A stretch of DNA of 49,232 bases, taken from Deltaproteobacteria bacterium. Lineage in GTDB: Bacteria > Desulfobacterota > Desulfobacteria > Desulfobacterales > Desulfobacteraceae. Below are positions 32,481 to 41,272 of this stretch, one piece after another. Each line of letters opens with the position of its first letter. Position 1 is the stretch's first letter. Under the pieces are notes generated by a model. The model was not told the DNA's origin. It did no database searches and saw only the letters and a list, made by a program, of their open reading frames with translations. The translations under genes were made by a program, and so were the position numbers. Where the stretch lies: contig JAADHV010000103.1 of assembly GCA_013151635.1 (NCBI GenBank), forward strand, positions 1 to 49,232, in the 5' to 3' direction.

Positions 32481-33584
32481 ATGAGTATCAAATTAAGAAT
32501 TCTATTTTCAGTTTTAATGATTGTAGCTCTTATTTTCGGGTTTGTTCATATTTATTTCCCTTGTGACAATTATAGTTTTGAAAGACTTCATATCTTTCTT
32601 TTTAACCTTTGCACCGGTGGCACCATACTTTTATATTACACACAGGGCCGGGTAAAAATATCCGGAACCGTCAAGCTTTTTTTCGCAGGCTCCCTGATTT
32701 ATGCATTTTCAGCCTTTTTTAAAATTTATCCTGTAACCCTTATTATTTCAATTTTGCTGTTCGTGCTGGTGGAAAAAATCAGGATTGAAAAATTTTCTTT
32801 TTTCCCCATACTTTTTTTTAAGCCCAAAGAACCTGTATCGGATAAATTTCACCAGGCATCACTCCTGTGTCTTTCCATAGGTATTTTTATGGCGTCCATT
32901 GTTATTTTGAATAACGAATATTTCAAGCTTGTGACCATGGAAAAGCTGACCCTTAACACGTTTTTCCTAGGGTTTTCTTTTCCATTGTCATTGATTACGC
33001 TTTCCATTGTTTTTTCCATGCTCAAAAAAATTGAAGGGTCGTCTGTAAAGGTGCTTATGGAAGTTTGTTTCTGGACCATTACCTTAGGGGTGATCATTTT
33101 TTTCGGGTTTATTTTATTTGAGAGGTTTATCCCCCAGATTTTTGTAACTTTTGCACTTTTTATGGCAGTGATCACCGTGTTCTACCTTTATTTGAAATTT
33201 GCAGATAATATTCAGCAGAAACTTTTTTTAACTTCAGGAATCGTATTCCTTATTTTTACAGCCATAACAGGCATTGCATACATATTCATACAGATGTCCC
33301 AGGGGTATGATCCCCAAAAGACAAAATGGCTGCTTCATATGCATGTATTTGCGTCCCTATACGGCTGGAACCTCTGCGGCCTGTCGGTTATATGCAGGTT
33401 TGATGATTTTCCCATAAAACTGCATTCTTTATCAGTAATTTTTATTCACTGGCTGACGGCCATTGTTCTTGCCCCTCTGGGTGTTTTTTACGGCGGGTTT
33501 GCAATCCTTGCCATTATTGGATATTCTTTTATTACGCTTACGCTTTTTTTCAGCACGAATAAAAGGAAACCAGCACATGAGTAA
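32481..33584 (+). CDS. polytopic membrane protein of unknown function
   Basis: About 367 residues with roughly ten hydrophobic helices across the whole length. ATG 32481 follows AAGGTGG; GTG 32469 is an alternative start. Possible metal or heme ligands are clustered in HMHVFASLYGWNLCGLSVICRF near the C-terminus, but I see no known redox family signature. The gene overlaps the DHH phosphoesterase start by eight bases, so the two are translationally coupled and may work together. I do not recognise the family. Inner membrane. Confidence 0.75.
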   Translation: MSIKLRILFSVLMIVALIFGFVHIYFPCDNYSFERLHIFLFNLCTGGTILLYYTQGRVKISGTVKLFFAGSLIYAFSAFFKIYPVTLIISILLFVLVEKIRIEKFSFFPILFFKPKEPVSDKFHQASLLCLSIGIFMASIVILNNEYFKLVTMEKLTLNTFFLGFSFPLSLITLSIVFSMLKKIEGSSVKVLMEVCFWTITLGVIIFFGFILFERFIPQIFVTFALFMAVITVFYLYLKFADNIQQKLFLTSGIVFLIFTAITGIAYIFIQMSQGYDPQKTKWLLHMHVFASLYGWNLCGLSVICRFDDFPIKLHSLSVIFIHWLTAIVLAPLGVFYGGFAILAIIGYSFITLTLFFSTNKRKPAHE

Positions 33585-34566
33585 TCTGGAAAAGTCAAAC
33601 CGGTTCTTAACCCTTTTTTCATGCAGTTCCAGGGTCCTTGTCGTGATCAATGCCGACCCTGATTCCATTGCCAGTGCCATGGCGGTTAAAAGGCTTTTGT
33701 GGAGGAAGGTGCAAGAAGTATCCATTGCTTATTTTAACAAGATAAGCCGGCCGGATAACCTTGCAATGATCGAATTTACGGGAGCCGGCCTTGTTAAACT
33801 TGATGATATAAAAAAAGATGATTTTGACATGTTTGTGGTGGTTGACTCCCAGCCGGACCATAATGAACGCTTTCATGAATTTGACTATGATGCCATTATT
33901 GATCATCATCCCTTGACCTGCGATAAGGCAAAATATGTTGATATCCGACCGGATTACGGTGCTTGTTCAACCATTATGACGGAATATTTAAAGTCGAAAA
34001 AGGTAAAACCTTCTTCAAGGCTTGCTGCGGCACTTATGCTGGGAATTAAAACAGATACTTCGGATTTCACACGCCAGTCAACCCTGAAAGATATCAGGGC
34101 ATTCCAATACCTTTATAAATTTGCTGATAATAATATTGTAATCAAGGTTGAAAGGGCGATATTAACACAGGAAGATCTTGATTTTTTAGGGTATGCCATA
34201 AAACAAAGAAAAATTATTAACAATCGTTTTTTTTTCCATGCAGGCAATATCACCCAGCCTGATAAGCTTGTGGTTGCAGCAGATTTTTTCCTGACCATCG
34301 CAAGGGTAAACTGGAGCATTATTTCAGGTGTATATGAAAAGAAACTGGTCATTATCATACGAAATGACGGCCTGAGAAAAGGTGCGGGAAATACGGCAAA
34401 AGAAGCCTTTTCCATGTTTGGCTCTGCCGGGGGGCATAAGACAATGGCCAGGGCAGAGCTTGATTTGAAGCATATCAGGAAACAGATTAAAAAAATTAAT
34501 AAAAAAACCCTTGCCAACTGGATTATATCTGTTATTGAGAAAACAGCCGGCAAGAAAATAGAATGA
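33577..34566 (+). CDS. DHH-family phosphoesterase
   Basis: A 329-residue DHH/DHHA1 protein of the NrnA/RecJ-like superfamily. Metal motifs: NADPDSIAS (25-33; the usual first His replaced by Asn), VVVDSQP (D90), DHHP (109-112). The C-terminal DHHA1 domain carries the GGHK motif near residue 295. Family members cleave oligoribonucleotides, pAp or cyclic dinucleotides. ATG 33577 overlaps the membrane protein gene (ATGAGTAA), with AAAAGGA upstream. With an adenylyl cyclase in the window a nucleotide-signal role is thinkable, but not shown. Confidence 0.88.
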   Translation: MSNLEKSNRFLTLFSCSSRVLVVINADPDSIASAMAVKRLLWRKVQEVSIAYFNKISRPDNLAMIEFTGAGLVKLDDIKKDDFDMFVVVDSQPDHNERFHEFDYDAIIDHHPLTCDKAKYVDIRPDYGACSTIMTEYLKSKKVKPSSRLAAALMLGIKTDTSDFTRQSTLKDIRAFQYLYKFADNNIVIKVERAILTQEDLDFLGYAIKQRKIINNRFFFHAGNITQPDKLVVAADFFLTIARVNWSIISGVYEKKLVIIIRNDGLRKGAGNTAKEAFSMFGSAGGHKTMARAELDLKHIRKQIKKINKKTLANWIISVIEKTAGKKIE

Positions 34567-34656
34567 TTTTTAAAGGGGTGGATCATCAAACAAAAGCCTG
34601 ACAGGGAAAAAGCCTTATCGACAAGTGAACAAAGGTACAGAACCCTTGTTGAAACC

Positions 34657-35460
34657 ATGGGTGACGGCTTAAGTGAAATTGATGAAAACATGATAACAAC
34701 CTATGCAAATGAGATGCTTGGTCAGATGTGGGGACGCTCAAATGACGAAATTATAGGCAAAAAAGTCGATCAATTCCTGGATGACGAAAACAAAGCAATC
34801 CTTTTTAAACAACTTGAAAAGAGGAAAAAGGGGGAGAGCGATCCTTATGAAATCGTCTGGATAAAAAAAGACGGGTCTGAACTTCATACGATTATGACCC
34901 CCACCCCTTATTTTGACTCCCAGGGTAATTTTAAGGGCAGTTTTGCCGTTATCACGGATATTTCGAAACAGAAAAAAGAAAAAAACCTGCTGGAGCTTAG
35001 AGTCAGGCAGAGAACCAGGGAACTTGAAAATAAAACAAAAAGCCTTGAAGAAGTAAATACGGCTTTAAGGGTGCTGCTAAAGAAAAGAGAAGAAGATAAA
35101 ACCATTCTTGAAGAAAGAATGCTGTTAAACGTGAGGGAACTTGTAATCCCTTATATCGAGAGGATAAGGGATTACAGGCTCAATGATAGGCAAAAGGGAT
35201 GTCTGGATATTATTGAATCAAGTTTAAACGACATTGTCGCACCGTTTTTGCATAAGCTTTCCCTTGAATTTTTAAGCCTGACTCCATCTGAAATCCAGGT
35301 TGCCAACCTTGTGAAATTCGGCAAGACAACCAAGGAGATAGCCCGGATTCTGAATTTGTCCGGTAAAACCATTGAATTTTACCGCAAAAGTATCCGGAAA
35401 AAGGTTGGTATCACAAATAAAAGCATAAATCTTAGAACTTTTTTAACATCCACCAAATAA
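34657..35460 (+). CDS. PAS - LuxR-type HTH transcriptional regulator (start uncertain)
   Basis: 267 residues from the first ATG. PAS domain about 1-105 (YEIVWIKKDGSELHTIMTPTPYFD, FAVITDISKQKKE), a charged coiled coil about 108-150, and a LuxR/FixJ helix-turn-helix about 205-262 (LTPSEIQVANLVKFGKTTKEIARILNLSGKTIEFYRKSIRKKVGI). The PAS domain begins upstream of this ATG: the open frame from 34567 encodes SEQRYRTLVETMGDG, the usual PAS entry, yet has no ATG, GTG or TTG. An AAAGGGGTGG ribosome-like site precedes ATC codons at 34582 and 34585. So the true start may be non-standard or mutated. It closely follows the DHH gene. Confidence 0.85.
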   Translation: MGDGLSEIDENMITTYANEMLGQMWGRSNDEIIGKKVDQFLDDENKAILFKQLEKRKKGESDPYEIVWIKKDGSELHTIMTPTPYFDSQGNFKGSFAVITDISKQKKEKNLLELRVRQRTRELENKTKSLEEVNTALRVLLKKREEDKTILEERMLLNVRELVIPYIERIRDYRLNDRQKGCLDIIESSLNDIVAPFLHKLSLEFLSLTPSEIQVANLVKFGKTTKEIARILNLSGKTIEFYRKSIRKKVGITNKSINLRTFLTSTK

Positions 35461-35468
35461 CTGCCACA

Positions 35469-35546
35469 GGCAGACTTGATATTTCATCCTTGGTCTGCCC
35501 ACGACAAAACATGAAAGTCGCAGTTTTGGTTTGCAAAGACTTTCAT
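35469..35546. terminator. two hairpins between convergent genes
   Basis: GGCAGAC (35469-35475) / GTCTGCC (35493-35499) and ATGAAAGTC (35511-35519) / GACTTTCAT (35538-35546), both perfect. They lie between the LuxR-type regulator (+) and the TPR gene (-), so they are likely transcription end structures. T-runs are weak. Confidence 0.45.
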
Positions 35547-35638
35547 ATAAACAGGTATATTCTCAGCAGTTCCCGTTTGAGGGTAGCCCCCCCGGCATTA
35601 CCGGATTATTTGAAGATTCAAGCCGTCGAGCCCAGGGC

Positions 35639-37306
35639 TCAGTTTTCAAGAGAGTATTTTACAAGAGATATGGGTTTTCCAGCTTTGGTCGTAACATATT
35701 TGCCGGCAGCACCACCGATATTAAGTTCCGTGCCAGCCGACATCCCCCTTCCAAATTTCCATTCGAGATAGGTACTGCATGAAAGACTGCCGCTGGCAAT
35801 GTTTCCAATGGTTTTTTTAAAAAGGTTACCTCCCTTTGATACCTTCAACTGATATTTATAAATGTTAGTGGGATGAAGTCGGATTTCAGTGTCAAACCAG
35901 GGATCTGTGATACTGATCTTAGTGGAACCCTGGCCTCCTCTTGAGATGCAGATCTTGTATGTACACACAGGCTTGGAAAATTTCTCTTTGTCCAGGTTCT
36001 TAAAAAAGTCCTTATCCGATTTTATTCGCTCATTGATAAGGTTATCCAAAAATCGATCCATATCCGGGTCTGCTTCTATCTTTCCGCACATTTCATACAT
36101 CTCGCCTGCAATACCATAAAATATATTGGCGGTTTCAAGTGCCCCGATTGAGGCAAAGTCTTTGATCAGGTCCAACCGGTTATTATATGACTTGGAATCA
36201 ATCTTTGCTACGACATCTTTTCTTTTCTGCATATGGGCAAGGCCGGTAGAAATGAATTTTTCTATGGGGTTTCCTCCGGGTGGAGACCCCCCTGCTTTTT
36301 CAACTAGCCCGTCACCCATCCTGACCAGTAGATATGCCTGCTTTTTAAAATAGCCGCAAACGGCATCACCTTCACCCGCGAAAGCAGAGGTATCATAGGA
36401 GTGAACCATATCTATCACTTCATTTCTCCAGTTCCGGTTATCCAGGCTTGAACCGTTATTTGAGGGAAATGACGGGTTAAATACATATTGAGGCTCCTTA
36501 TTGAGTTCTTCTGCTTTTCTGTCTTCCAGCAGATCCAGCGCATCTTCAAGCCCGGAGGCCGTATTTTTTTTTTGTTTACCGATAATCTGGTACTTTTTCT
36601 CCTCTTTTTTTAATTTTTTCAGTTCATCGAGTATTTCTTTGTATTTTTTCAGTCCCGGCTGAAAGGAAACCGCAATCATCATTTCATTAATGGCTTCATT
36701 ATACCGGTGAAGTTTCCGATAGCTATAGGCCAGGTTTACATAGATTGAGCTGTCTGCCGGGTCGAGTGTTTTTGCATAGTTAAGGATGGCAATGGCATGT
36801 TCATACTCTTTGCATGCATTCAGGGTAAATCCGAGGTTGCTGATATTTGAGGGGCATTTCATGTTCATGAGGGATGCTTTTGCAAATCCCCATTTTGCGA
36901 TAAACAGATGATTTTTAAGCATGGCTTTTACACCAAAAATATAATAAACACCAGACTGGTTCAATGCTTTTGCTTCTATGGTATTTCCAACATCTTTTTT
37001 CCCATATCCTATTGCAGGGCAAGGGCCTGCCATCCCCGGAAGCGGCAAGGTGTTCAGGTGATATTCTTTTTGAAGCCTGTTTTTTATTAACGACATCGCC
37101 TGCAGCCCATGGATGGCGGTAATCTGTTTTTCAGCATCTTTCTTGATTTTGACAACCATGGTGTTGAGTTCCTGAATCGAAAGCGCCTTGGAAAATGCCC
37201 GGGTATTTGGTGAAATGATAAGAATAAGGGATATCAGGATTCCAACCGGCAAAAAACGGATCAATTGACGATAAAAGGCCAAATGAAAGAATTTACATGC
37301 TTTCAT
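35639..37306 (-). CDS. exported TPR-containing protein of the CsgG-like operon
   Basis: 555 residues with an N-terminal membrane/signal segment (about 16-36, FLPVGILISLILIISP). Residues about 150-235 contain TPR repeats (NLGFTLNACKEYEHAIAILNYA, VNLAYSYRKLHRYNEAINEMM), followed by a lysine-rich helix and a large C-terminal part without a recognisable domain. Near the end, VCTYKICISRGGQGSTKISITDPWFDTEIRLHP may be a beta-rich domain. It ends in a GAGCCC/GGGCTC hairpin overlapping the stop. It lies 13 bases after the second CsgG-like lipoprotein. Its role with those lipoproteins is unknown. Periplasmic or outer-membrane location is inferred. Confidence 0.75.
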   Translation of the reverse strand: MKACKFFHLAFYRQLIRFLPVGILISLILIISPNTRAFSKALSIQELNTMVVKIKKDAEKQITAIHGLQAMSLIKNRLQKEYHLNTLPLPGMAGPCPAIGYGKKDVGNTIEAKALNQSGVYYIFGVKAMLKNHLFIAKWGFAKASLMNMKCPSNISNLGFTLNACKEYEHAIAILNYAKTLDPADSSIYVNLAYSYRKLHRYNEAINEMMIAVSFQPGLKKYKEILDELKKLKKEEKKYQIIGKQKKNTASGLEDALDLLEDRKAEELNKEPQYVFNPSFPSNNGSSLDNRNWRNEVIDMVHSYDTSAFAGEGDAVCGYFKKQAYLLVRMGDGLVEKAGGSPPGGNPIEKFISTGLAHMQKRKDVVAKIDSKSYNNRLDLIKDFASIGALETANIFYGIAGEMYEMCGKIEADPDMDRFLDNLINERIKSDKDFFKNLDKEKFSKPVCTYKICISRGGQGSTKISITDPWFDTEIRLHPTNIYKYQLKVSKGGNLFKKTIGNIASGSLSCSTYLEWKFGRGMSAGTELNIGGAAGKYVTTKAGKPISLVKYSLEN

Positions 37307-37319
37307 TATAAATACCCAC

Positions 37320-37982
37320 CTAATTTAACCGGGTCACGATATAGTCGACAGCATTGTCAATACAGAGGCGGATAGCGCTGCCAATGGGGGTATTATTGTA
37401 AATTTCCAGATAATACAATGGTGACAGGCCCATATACTTTAACATGCTGGTGCTTAAATTTACATCAGATGTTTTTCCCTGGACCGTAGTACTTGCCAGT
37501 ATTCTGGATGTTCTTGCGTCCACAAGTTTCATGTCAATGGCCACATGGGCCTGATTCACCCCGCCAACAATTGTTGTCACTCCACGCTGATAGGGCTTGA
37601 ACTCTGTCACGGTTCCATAGATTAACACCTGTGCGCCTTCGAGTTCACCCGTAGGGACGGCTGTTTCTTTGCTGACGATACCTGTTGTACCTAATCTCTG
37701 TTCTAAAAGGACATCCCGAAGTTCTTCTCTTTCGATCACGATAAACTGATTGGTCCTGAATAAAGACGTGGTAAGCATGGCCTTCATCCCCCGGCCAACA
37801 TCATATTTTGTCTTGTTTTCAAATCCCATCACGGCAATTCTTAATTTATTCCGGGTCGCGGATTGGGACTGCGCCTGGGAAATGCTCGGGCCCCCGGTAA
37901 CCTTGACCTGCGCTGACGGGCCACAACCTGAAAAAAAAATCAGAAAGCAGGCGGCCAGTGGGAACAGTTTTTTTCGTATCAT
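37320..37982 (-). CDS. CsgG-family lipoprotein (short)
   Basis: 220 residues: lipobox FSGC (Cys20) and a CsgG/curli-assembly domain: LRIAVMGFENKTKYDVGRGMKAMLTTSLFRTNQFIVIEREELRDVLLEQ, VPTGELEGAQVLIYGTVTEF, DMKLVDARTSRILASTTVQGK. In E. coli CsgG forms a nonameric outer-membrane pore for curli subunits. No curli subunit or CsgE/F is encoded nearby, so this is a CsgG-like protein of unknown cargo. Spacing of nine bases to the upstream paralogue and 13 to the TPR gene marks one operon. Confidence 0.88.
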   Translation of the reverse strand: MIRKKLFPLAACFLIFFSGCGPSAQVKVTGGPSISQAQSQSATRNKLRIAVMGFENKTKYDVGRGMKAMLTTSLFRTNQFIVIEREELRDVLLEQRLGTTGIVSKETAVPTGELEGAQVLIYGTVTEFKPYQRGVTTIVGGVNQAHVAIDMKLVDARTSRILASTTVQGKTSDVNLSTSMLKYMGLSPLYYLEIYNNTPIGSAIRLCIDNAVDYIVTRLN

Positions 37983-37991
37983 CCGTGCTCC

Positions 37992-38963
37992 TTAATCTGT
38001 TTGATGGAAATAGTTGGCCGGTATTTTTGAAACCAGAAATATGACTGCTTTATCAACCATTTTCCTTAAGGCATCTTCAACCGGTGTATTATGGTACATT
38101 GAAAAACTTTTGGGAAGCGCTCCTGCATTTGTTGAATATTTAGTAGCTCCGAACCCAATATTTGTCGAAGTCCCTTCCACGGTTGTGGCAGCGACAATTC
38201 TTGAGGTCCTGGTATCCACCAGGCGGATTTCCATGGCTGTTGTCGCACTTTCCCACGAGGCATCTGTGTCAAGGCTTTCATTGTCAGAACCCAGTCCTGC
38301 GGCTTCAGAAAGAACACTTGATATAATACCCCCTATATTGCCACCGGACTTCTTTGCTTCAAGCGTATTCAAGGAGCCGATCAGCATCAGCTCTGCGCTT
38401 TCTATATGGCCAATGGGAATCTTGGTTTTACTCCCGACCCTGGAAGTATGGGAAAATTCCTGTTCCCAGCTGATTTCGTTGATGGTCTGACGTTCCAGAA
38501 CGATGAACCTGTTTGAATTAAAGAGGCTGTTAATTATCATGTCACGTACACCACCCGCTACAGGGTCTGAGATGGTTTTCATATAAGGAGATGTTGAGGC
38601 TTTAGGATATTTGGGGGCCTTGGGGGGCGGCCCTGCTTTTTTTGTGCCAACTTCATTAAGCCGTGCCTGGTATTGCATCAGTGTGGCCTGGTATTCCATC
38701 ATTTTTCCCTGATAAGCCATCAGCGCGTTTGTATCAGGCATGGCAGCCTGCACCTGCAACATTGCACGGCTCATCTGAGCCTCATATCCGGCTGTATTGT
38801 TCACAAACTGGGCAACGACTATCCTGGCTTTCGGCCCTGTAGCTGAAACTTTTTGAGCTTCTGCTACACTTGGACTTTCAGTCTTCTTTACTGTCCCGGA
38901 CACACACCCCATTAAAACGAGAAAAAGGAAATAGATAAGCAATTGCCTCTGGAAACGAATCAT
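37992..38963 (-). CDS. CsgG-family lipoprotein (long, with coiled-coil insertion)
   Basis: 323 residues, lipobox LMGC (Cys20). The CsgG core is recognisable (ARIVVAQFVNNT, MIINSLFNSNRFIVLERQTINEISWEQ, IPIGHIESAELMLIGSLNTLE, EIRLVDTRTSRIVAATTVEG). Early in the fold, after ARIVVAQFVNNTAGYE, it has an insertion with three consecutive seven-residue units that start with YQ (YQGKMME, YQATLMQ, YQARLNE), then a proline-lysine linker. ATG 38963 follows AAGGGAG; the longer frame to 38999 lacks a good start context. First gene of the operon. A heptad insertion could mediate assembly with the shorter paralogue or the TPR protein. Confidence 0.88.
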   Translation of the reverse strand: MIRFQRQLLIYFLFLVLMGCVSGTVKKTESPSVAEAQKVSATGPKARIVVAQFVNNTAGYEAQMSRAMLQVQAAMPDTNALMAYQGKMMEYQATLMQYQARLNEVGTKKAGPPPKAPKYPKASTSPYMKTISDPVAGGVRDMIINSLFNSNRFIVLERQTINEISWEQEFSHTSRVGSKTKIPIGHIESAELMLIGSLNTLEAKKSGGNIGGIISSVLSEAAGLGSDNESLDTDASWESATTAMEIRLVDTRTSRIVAATTVEGTSTNIGFGATKYSTNAGALPKSFSMYHNTPVEDALRKMVDKAVIFLVSKIPANYFHQTD

Positions 38964-39168
38964 TTTTAAACTCCCTTCGCAAAAAAATATGAATTGCATA
39001 ATTAAAATTTTATAGTGAAATCCGGGTATGATGTCAAGCCATGCGAGGAGAGATAAAAGTTTTATTAATGGTTTGGTGATAAATTATTTGAAAAATTTTA
39101 AAACCTGCATAAATCCCGTACCGGTCCGGGCTGGTTTTTCCAATATTGATCTCTTGGTGGTATTAACC

Positions 39169-40962
39169 TTAAAAATAATACCAGATCGTTTTATAATCAT
39201 CAATATTTTCCCCGCGTCTTTCTAATTTTTTTAAATAATCATAAATTGAAACGTCGGTATCAATATAAGTATCAGCCAATGAAAGATTTTTTTCCCAGGG
39301 ATGGAACTCATACACGCGCTTCCCGTTTGGAAGAATGGTCAGCAAACTGTGATCCTGGCCGGCCCGGATGTAATTTTTCCCCAGACCCGGAACATTATAA
39401 ACGGCTTCATCCGTTCGCACCAGGCCGGGAAGAAGACGTGCCTCTTCTTCAATTTCCTGTTGCAAACGTGCCAGAGGCACACGATAATTTCGAGTTTCTT
39501 CTTTGCCTTTGGTGTTAAAAGAATAATAAGGATCGACGCCAATAAGGCGCAGGTGCCGCCGCAGCGCGGCCAGCTCAAACCGGCGGCTGTTTTCAATAGT
39601 AAAAACAGCCTGGTTGTAAACGGACATGCCTTTTAAGCGAATTTTTTGCACAGCTTCCATTGCTTCCGGTGTGATTTCATAAGGATGCTCGAAATGCGTC
39701 ACAAGAACGATTTCCCTTTTACCGGGAACGTGATATTTTGCAATGATGTTCACAAGGGAATCGGTGTATCGTTGCGGCAGGACGACCGGGGTACGGGAAC
39801 CGATACGTATTCTTTCTATATGTTCTAATTTTGCAAGTTCGGAAAGGATAAAGTCGATGCGCTCGTCCTGCATGACCAGGGGATCGCCGCCCGTTACAAG
39901 CACTTCGTTAATCAAGGGATGTTCCCGCAGCCAGTCTATGGCTTGCATGATTTTACTCTTTGTGGCCATGGCGCGTTTGGCATAAACATCGTCAATTTCC
40001 CAGTTTCTCTGGCAATAAACGCAAATTTGACTGCATGTATTATAAGGTTTAAAAATGACGATCATCGGATAGCGGCGGGTAATCAAGTCAATGGGGGACG
40101 TATCATGTTCCAGCATAAAGTCAAAACTAGTTTCACGATCATCCCGATGGGCCAGCATGGCATCTACATAATTGAGCGGGGGGATAACCTGCGCACGAAC
40201 TGCATGATCACGCTTGCGGCCGGGCGCGCGATCCATAAGAGAAACATAATAGGGTGTAATCCCAAAAGGCAATTTACCCCCGCGTGCTTTTTTTATGGCG
40301 GTTTTTTCTTCATCCGTTAATGTGATGAGCTTTTCGAGTTCACCGGCACTTCGGATAATGTGCCTGATCTGCCAGAGATAATTGTTCCAGTCTTTTTCGG
40401 ACGCCCTGTATTGTGCGAGAATAAATTTACGATTCTCCGCTCTTAGTTGAATAATATCCTTGCCCAGGCCGGAAGGATATTTTAAAATATAATCTTTATT
40501 TTTACGCCCCAGTTCATCAAGCTGGGCTGAGCGCAGCAATGCTGCCTGCCGACCATGCAAATTTGTAAATCCGGGTATTTTTTCATCATTGCAGATCCCG
40601 CTTTTGCCGTGTATCCCCAAGAAAAGATGGATCATTTCTTCAAAAAAACCATCATCCAGGTCTGCGGGCAGATCATTATTATATCCATTTGCGAGAAGCC
40701 AGAGAAGCTTGGTAATACTGAACTCGGACAAACGTTCACTACGAACTGAAATAATTCTTTCTAAAGCTTGCAGGCATTTATTTTGCAATACCCATTCAAG
40801 AGGTTGGCTTTTCTGCAAGTTCTTATTCATCATTTGTGATATTTCATCCACATAAGCCCGTAAAAGATTTTGTGCTATTTCCGGATTCCGAGCGTCTTGC
40901 AGAAGAACTTTTATTGTTGGATTTAATGTAAACAAGCGGGAAATATATTTTTTATCAAACAA
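39169..40962 (-). CDS. KamA-family radical SAM aminomutase-like protein with long N-terminal extension
   Basis: 597 residues, against about 400-470 in classical lysine 2,3-aminomutases. Radical SAM cysteines C310, C314, C317 (CSQICVYC) in the KamA-type CxxxCxxC pattern, then VLVTGGDPLVM, RIGSRTPVVLPQR and THFEHPYEI. The PLP-lysine region is PGLGK near residue 545 where lysine aminomutases have PGGGGK. The first 230 residues are an added helical region with no family I can name. TTG start at 40962 with GGAGG six bases away. It stands alone. GC-rich codons such as GCG/GCC look somewhat more frequent than in neighbours, so transfer is possible. Substrate unknown. Confidence 0.88.
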   Translation of the reverse strand: MFDKKYISRLFTLNPTIKVLLQDARNPEIAQNLLRAYVDEISQMMNKNLQKSQPLEWVLQNKCLQALERIISVRSERLSEFSITKLLWLLANGYNNDLPADLDDGFFEEMIHLFLGIHGKSGICNDEKIPGFTNLHGRQAALLRSAQLDELGRKNKDYILKYPSGLGKDIIQLRAENRKFILAQYRASEKDWNNYLWQIRHIIRSAGELEKLITLTDEEKTAIKKARGGKLPFGITPYYVSLMDRAPGRKRDHAVRAQVIPPLNYVDAMLAHRDDRETSFDFMLEHDTSPIDLITRRYPMIVIFKPYNTCSQICVYCQRNWEIDDVYAKRAMATKSKIMQAIDWLREHPLINEVLVTGGDPLVMQDERIDFILSELAKLEHIERIRIGSRTPVVLPQRYTDSLVNIIAKYHVPGKREIVLVTHFEHPYEITPEAMEAVQKIRLKGMSVYNQAVFTIENSRRFELAALRRHLRLIGVDPYYSFNTKGKEETRNYRVPLARLQQEIEEEARLLPGLVRTDEAVYNVPGLGKNYIRAGQDHSLLTILPNGKRVYEFHPWEKNLSLADTYIDTDVSIYDYLKKLERRGENIDDYKTIWYYF

Positions 40963-41272
40963 CGGTTTCCTCCAAATTCTATTCTTAAATATTCTCTCTG
41001 TCTTTTGCTCCTGAAAAATGTGTTCGTAAATTTGTGAAGCCTCATAGGATAGGAGAAAATAAACAGAAATGCAAACAATTATTTCAAATATTATGATGCC
41101 TTATTGCAGACTGTTCTATGACTATAGAAACATACCAGGTATATTTTATACCTGGTATTTCCCTGAAATATACCTCTTGTGCCCCAATTTTTCTAAGGGT
41201 ATGAATTAGCTGAAGAGCCCGACCGTCTGAAAGGACTGATAATTTAAATTTTTATTAAAGGAGATCATTAAA
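40963..41272. other. 310-bp divergent intergenic region, kamA-like / dctP
   Basis: AT-rich and non-coding. It contains promoters for both directions and the perfect hairpin/operator at 41132-41158. Nothing else is recognised. Confidence 0.5.
41132..41158. promoter_or_regulatory. 27-bp palindrome upstream of dctP
   Basis: ATACCAGGTATA (41132-41143) and TATACCTGGTAT (41147-41158) form a perfect 12-bp inverted repeat around TTT, 115 bases before dctP. The symmetry and AT-rich centre suit a dimeric repressor operator. It could also be a hairpin, but the T-run needed for a terminator is lacking. Confidence 0.5.

Noticed and set aside
35639-38963. Curli (csg) locus
   Set aside because: CsgG-like lipoproteins alone; no curli subunit repeats and no CsgE, CsgF or CsgD-like genes nearby.
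41132-41158. Rho-independent terminator
   Set aside because: The stem is perfect but no T-run follows on either strand, and it lies between divergent genes, so an operator is more likely.
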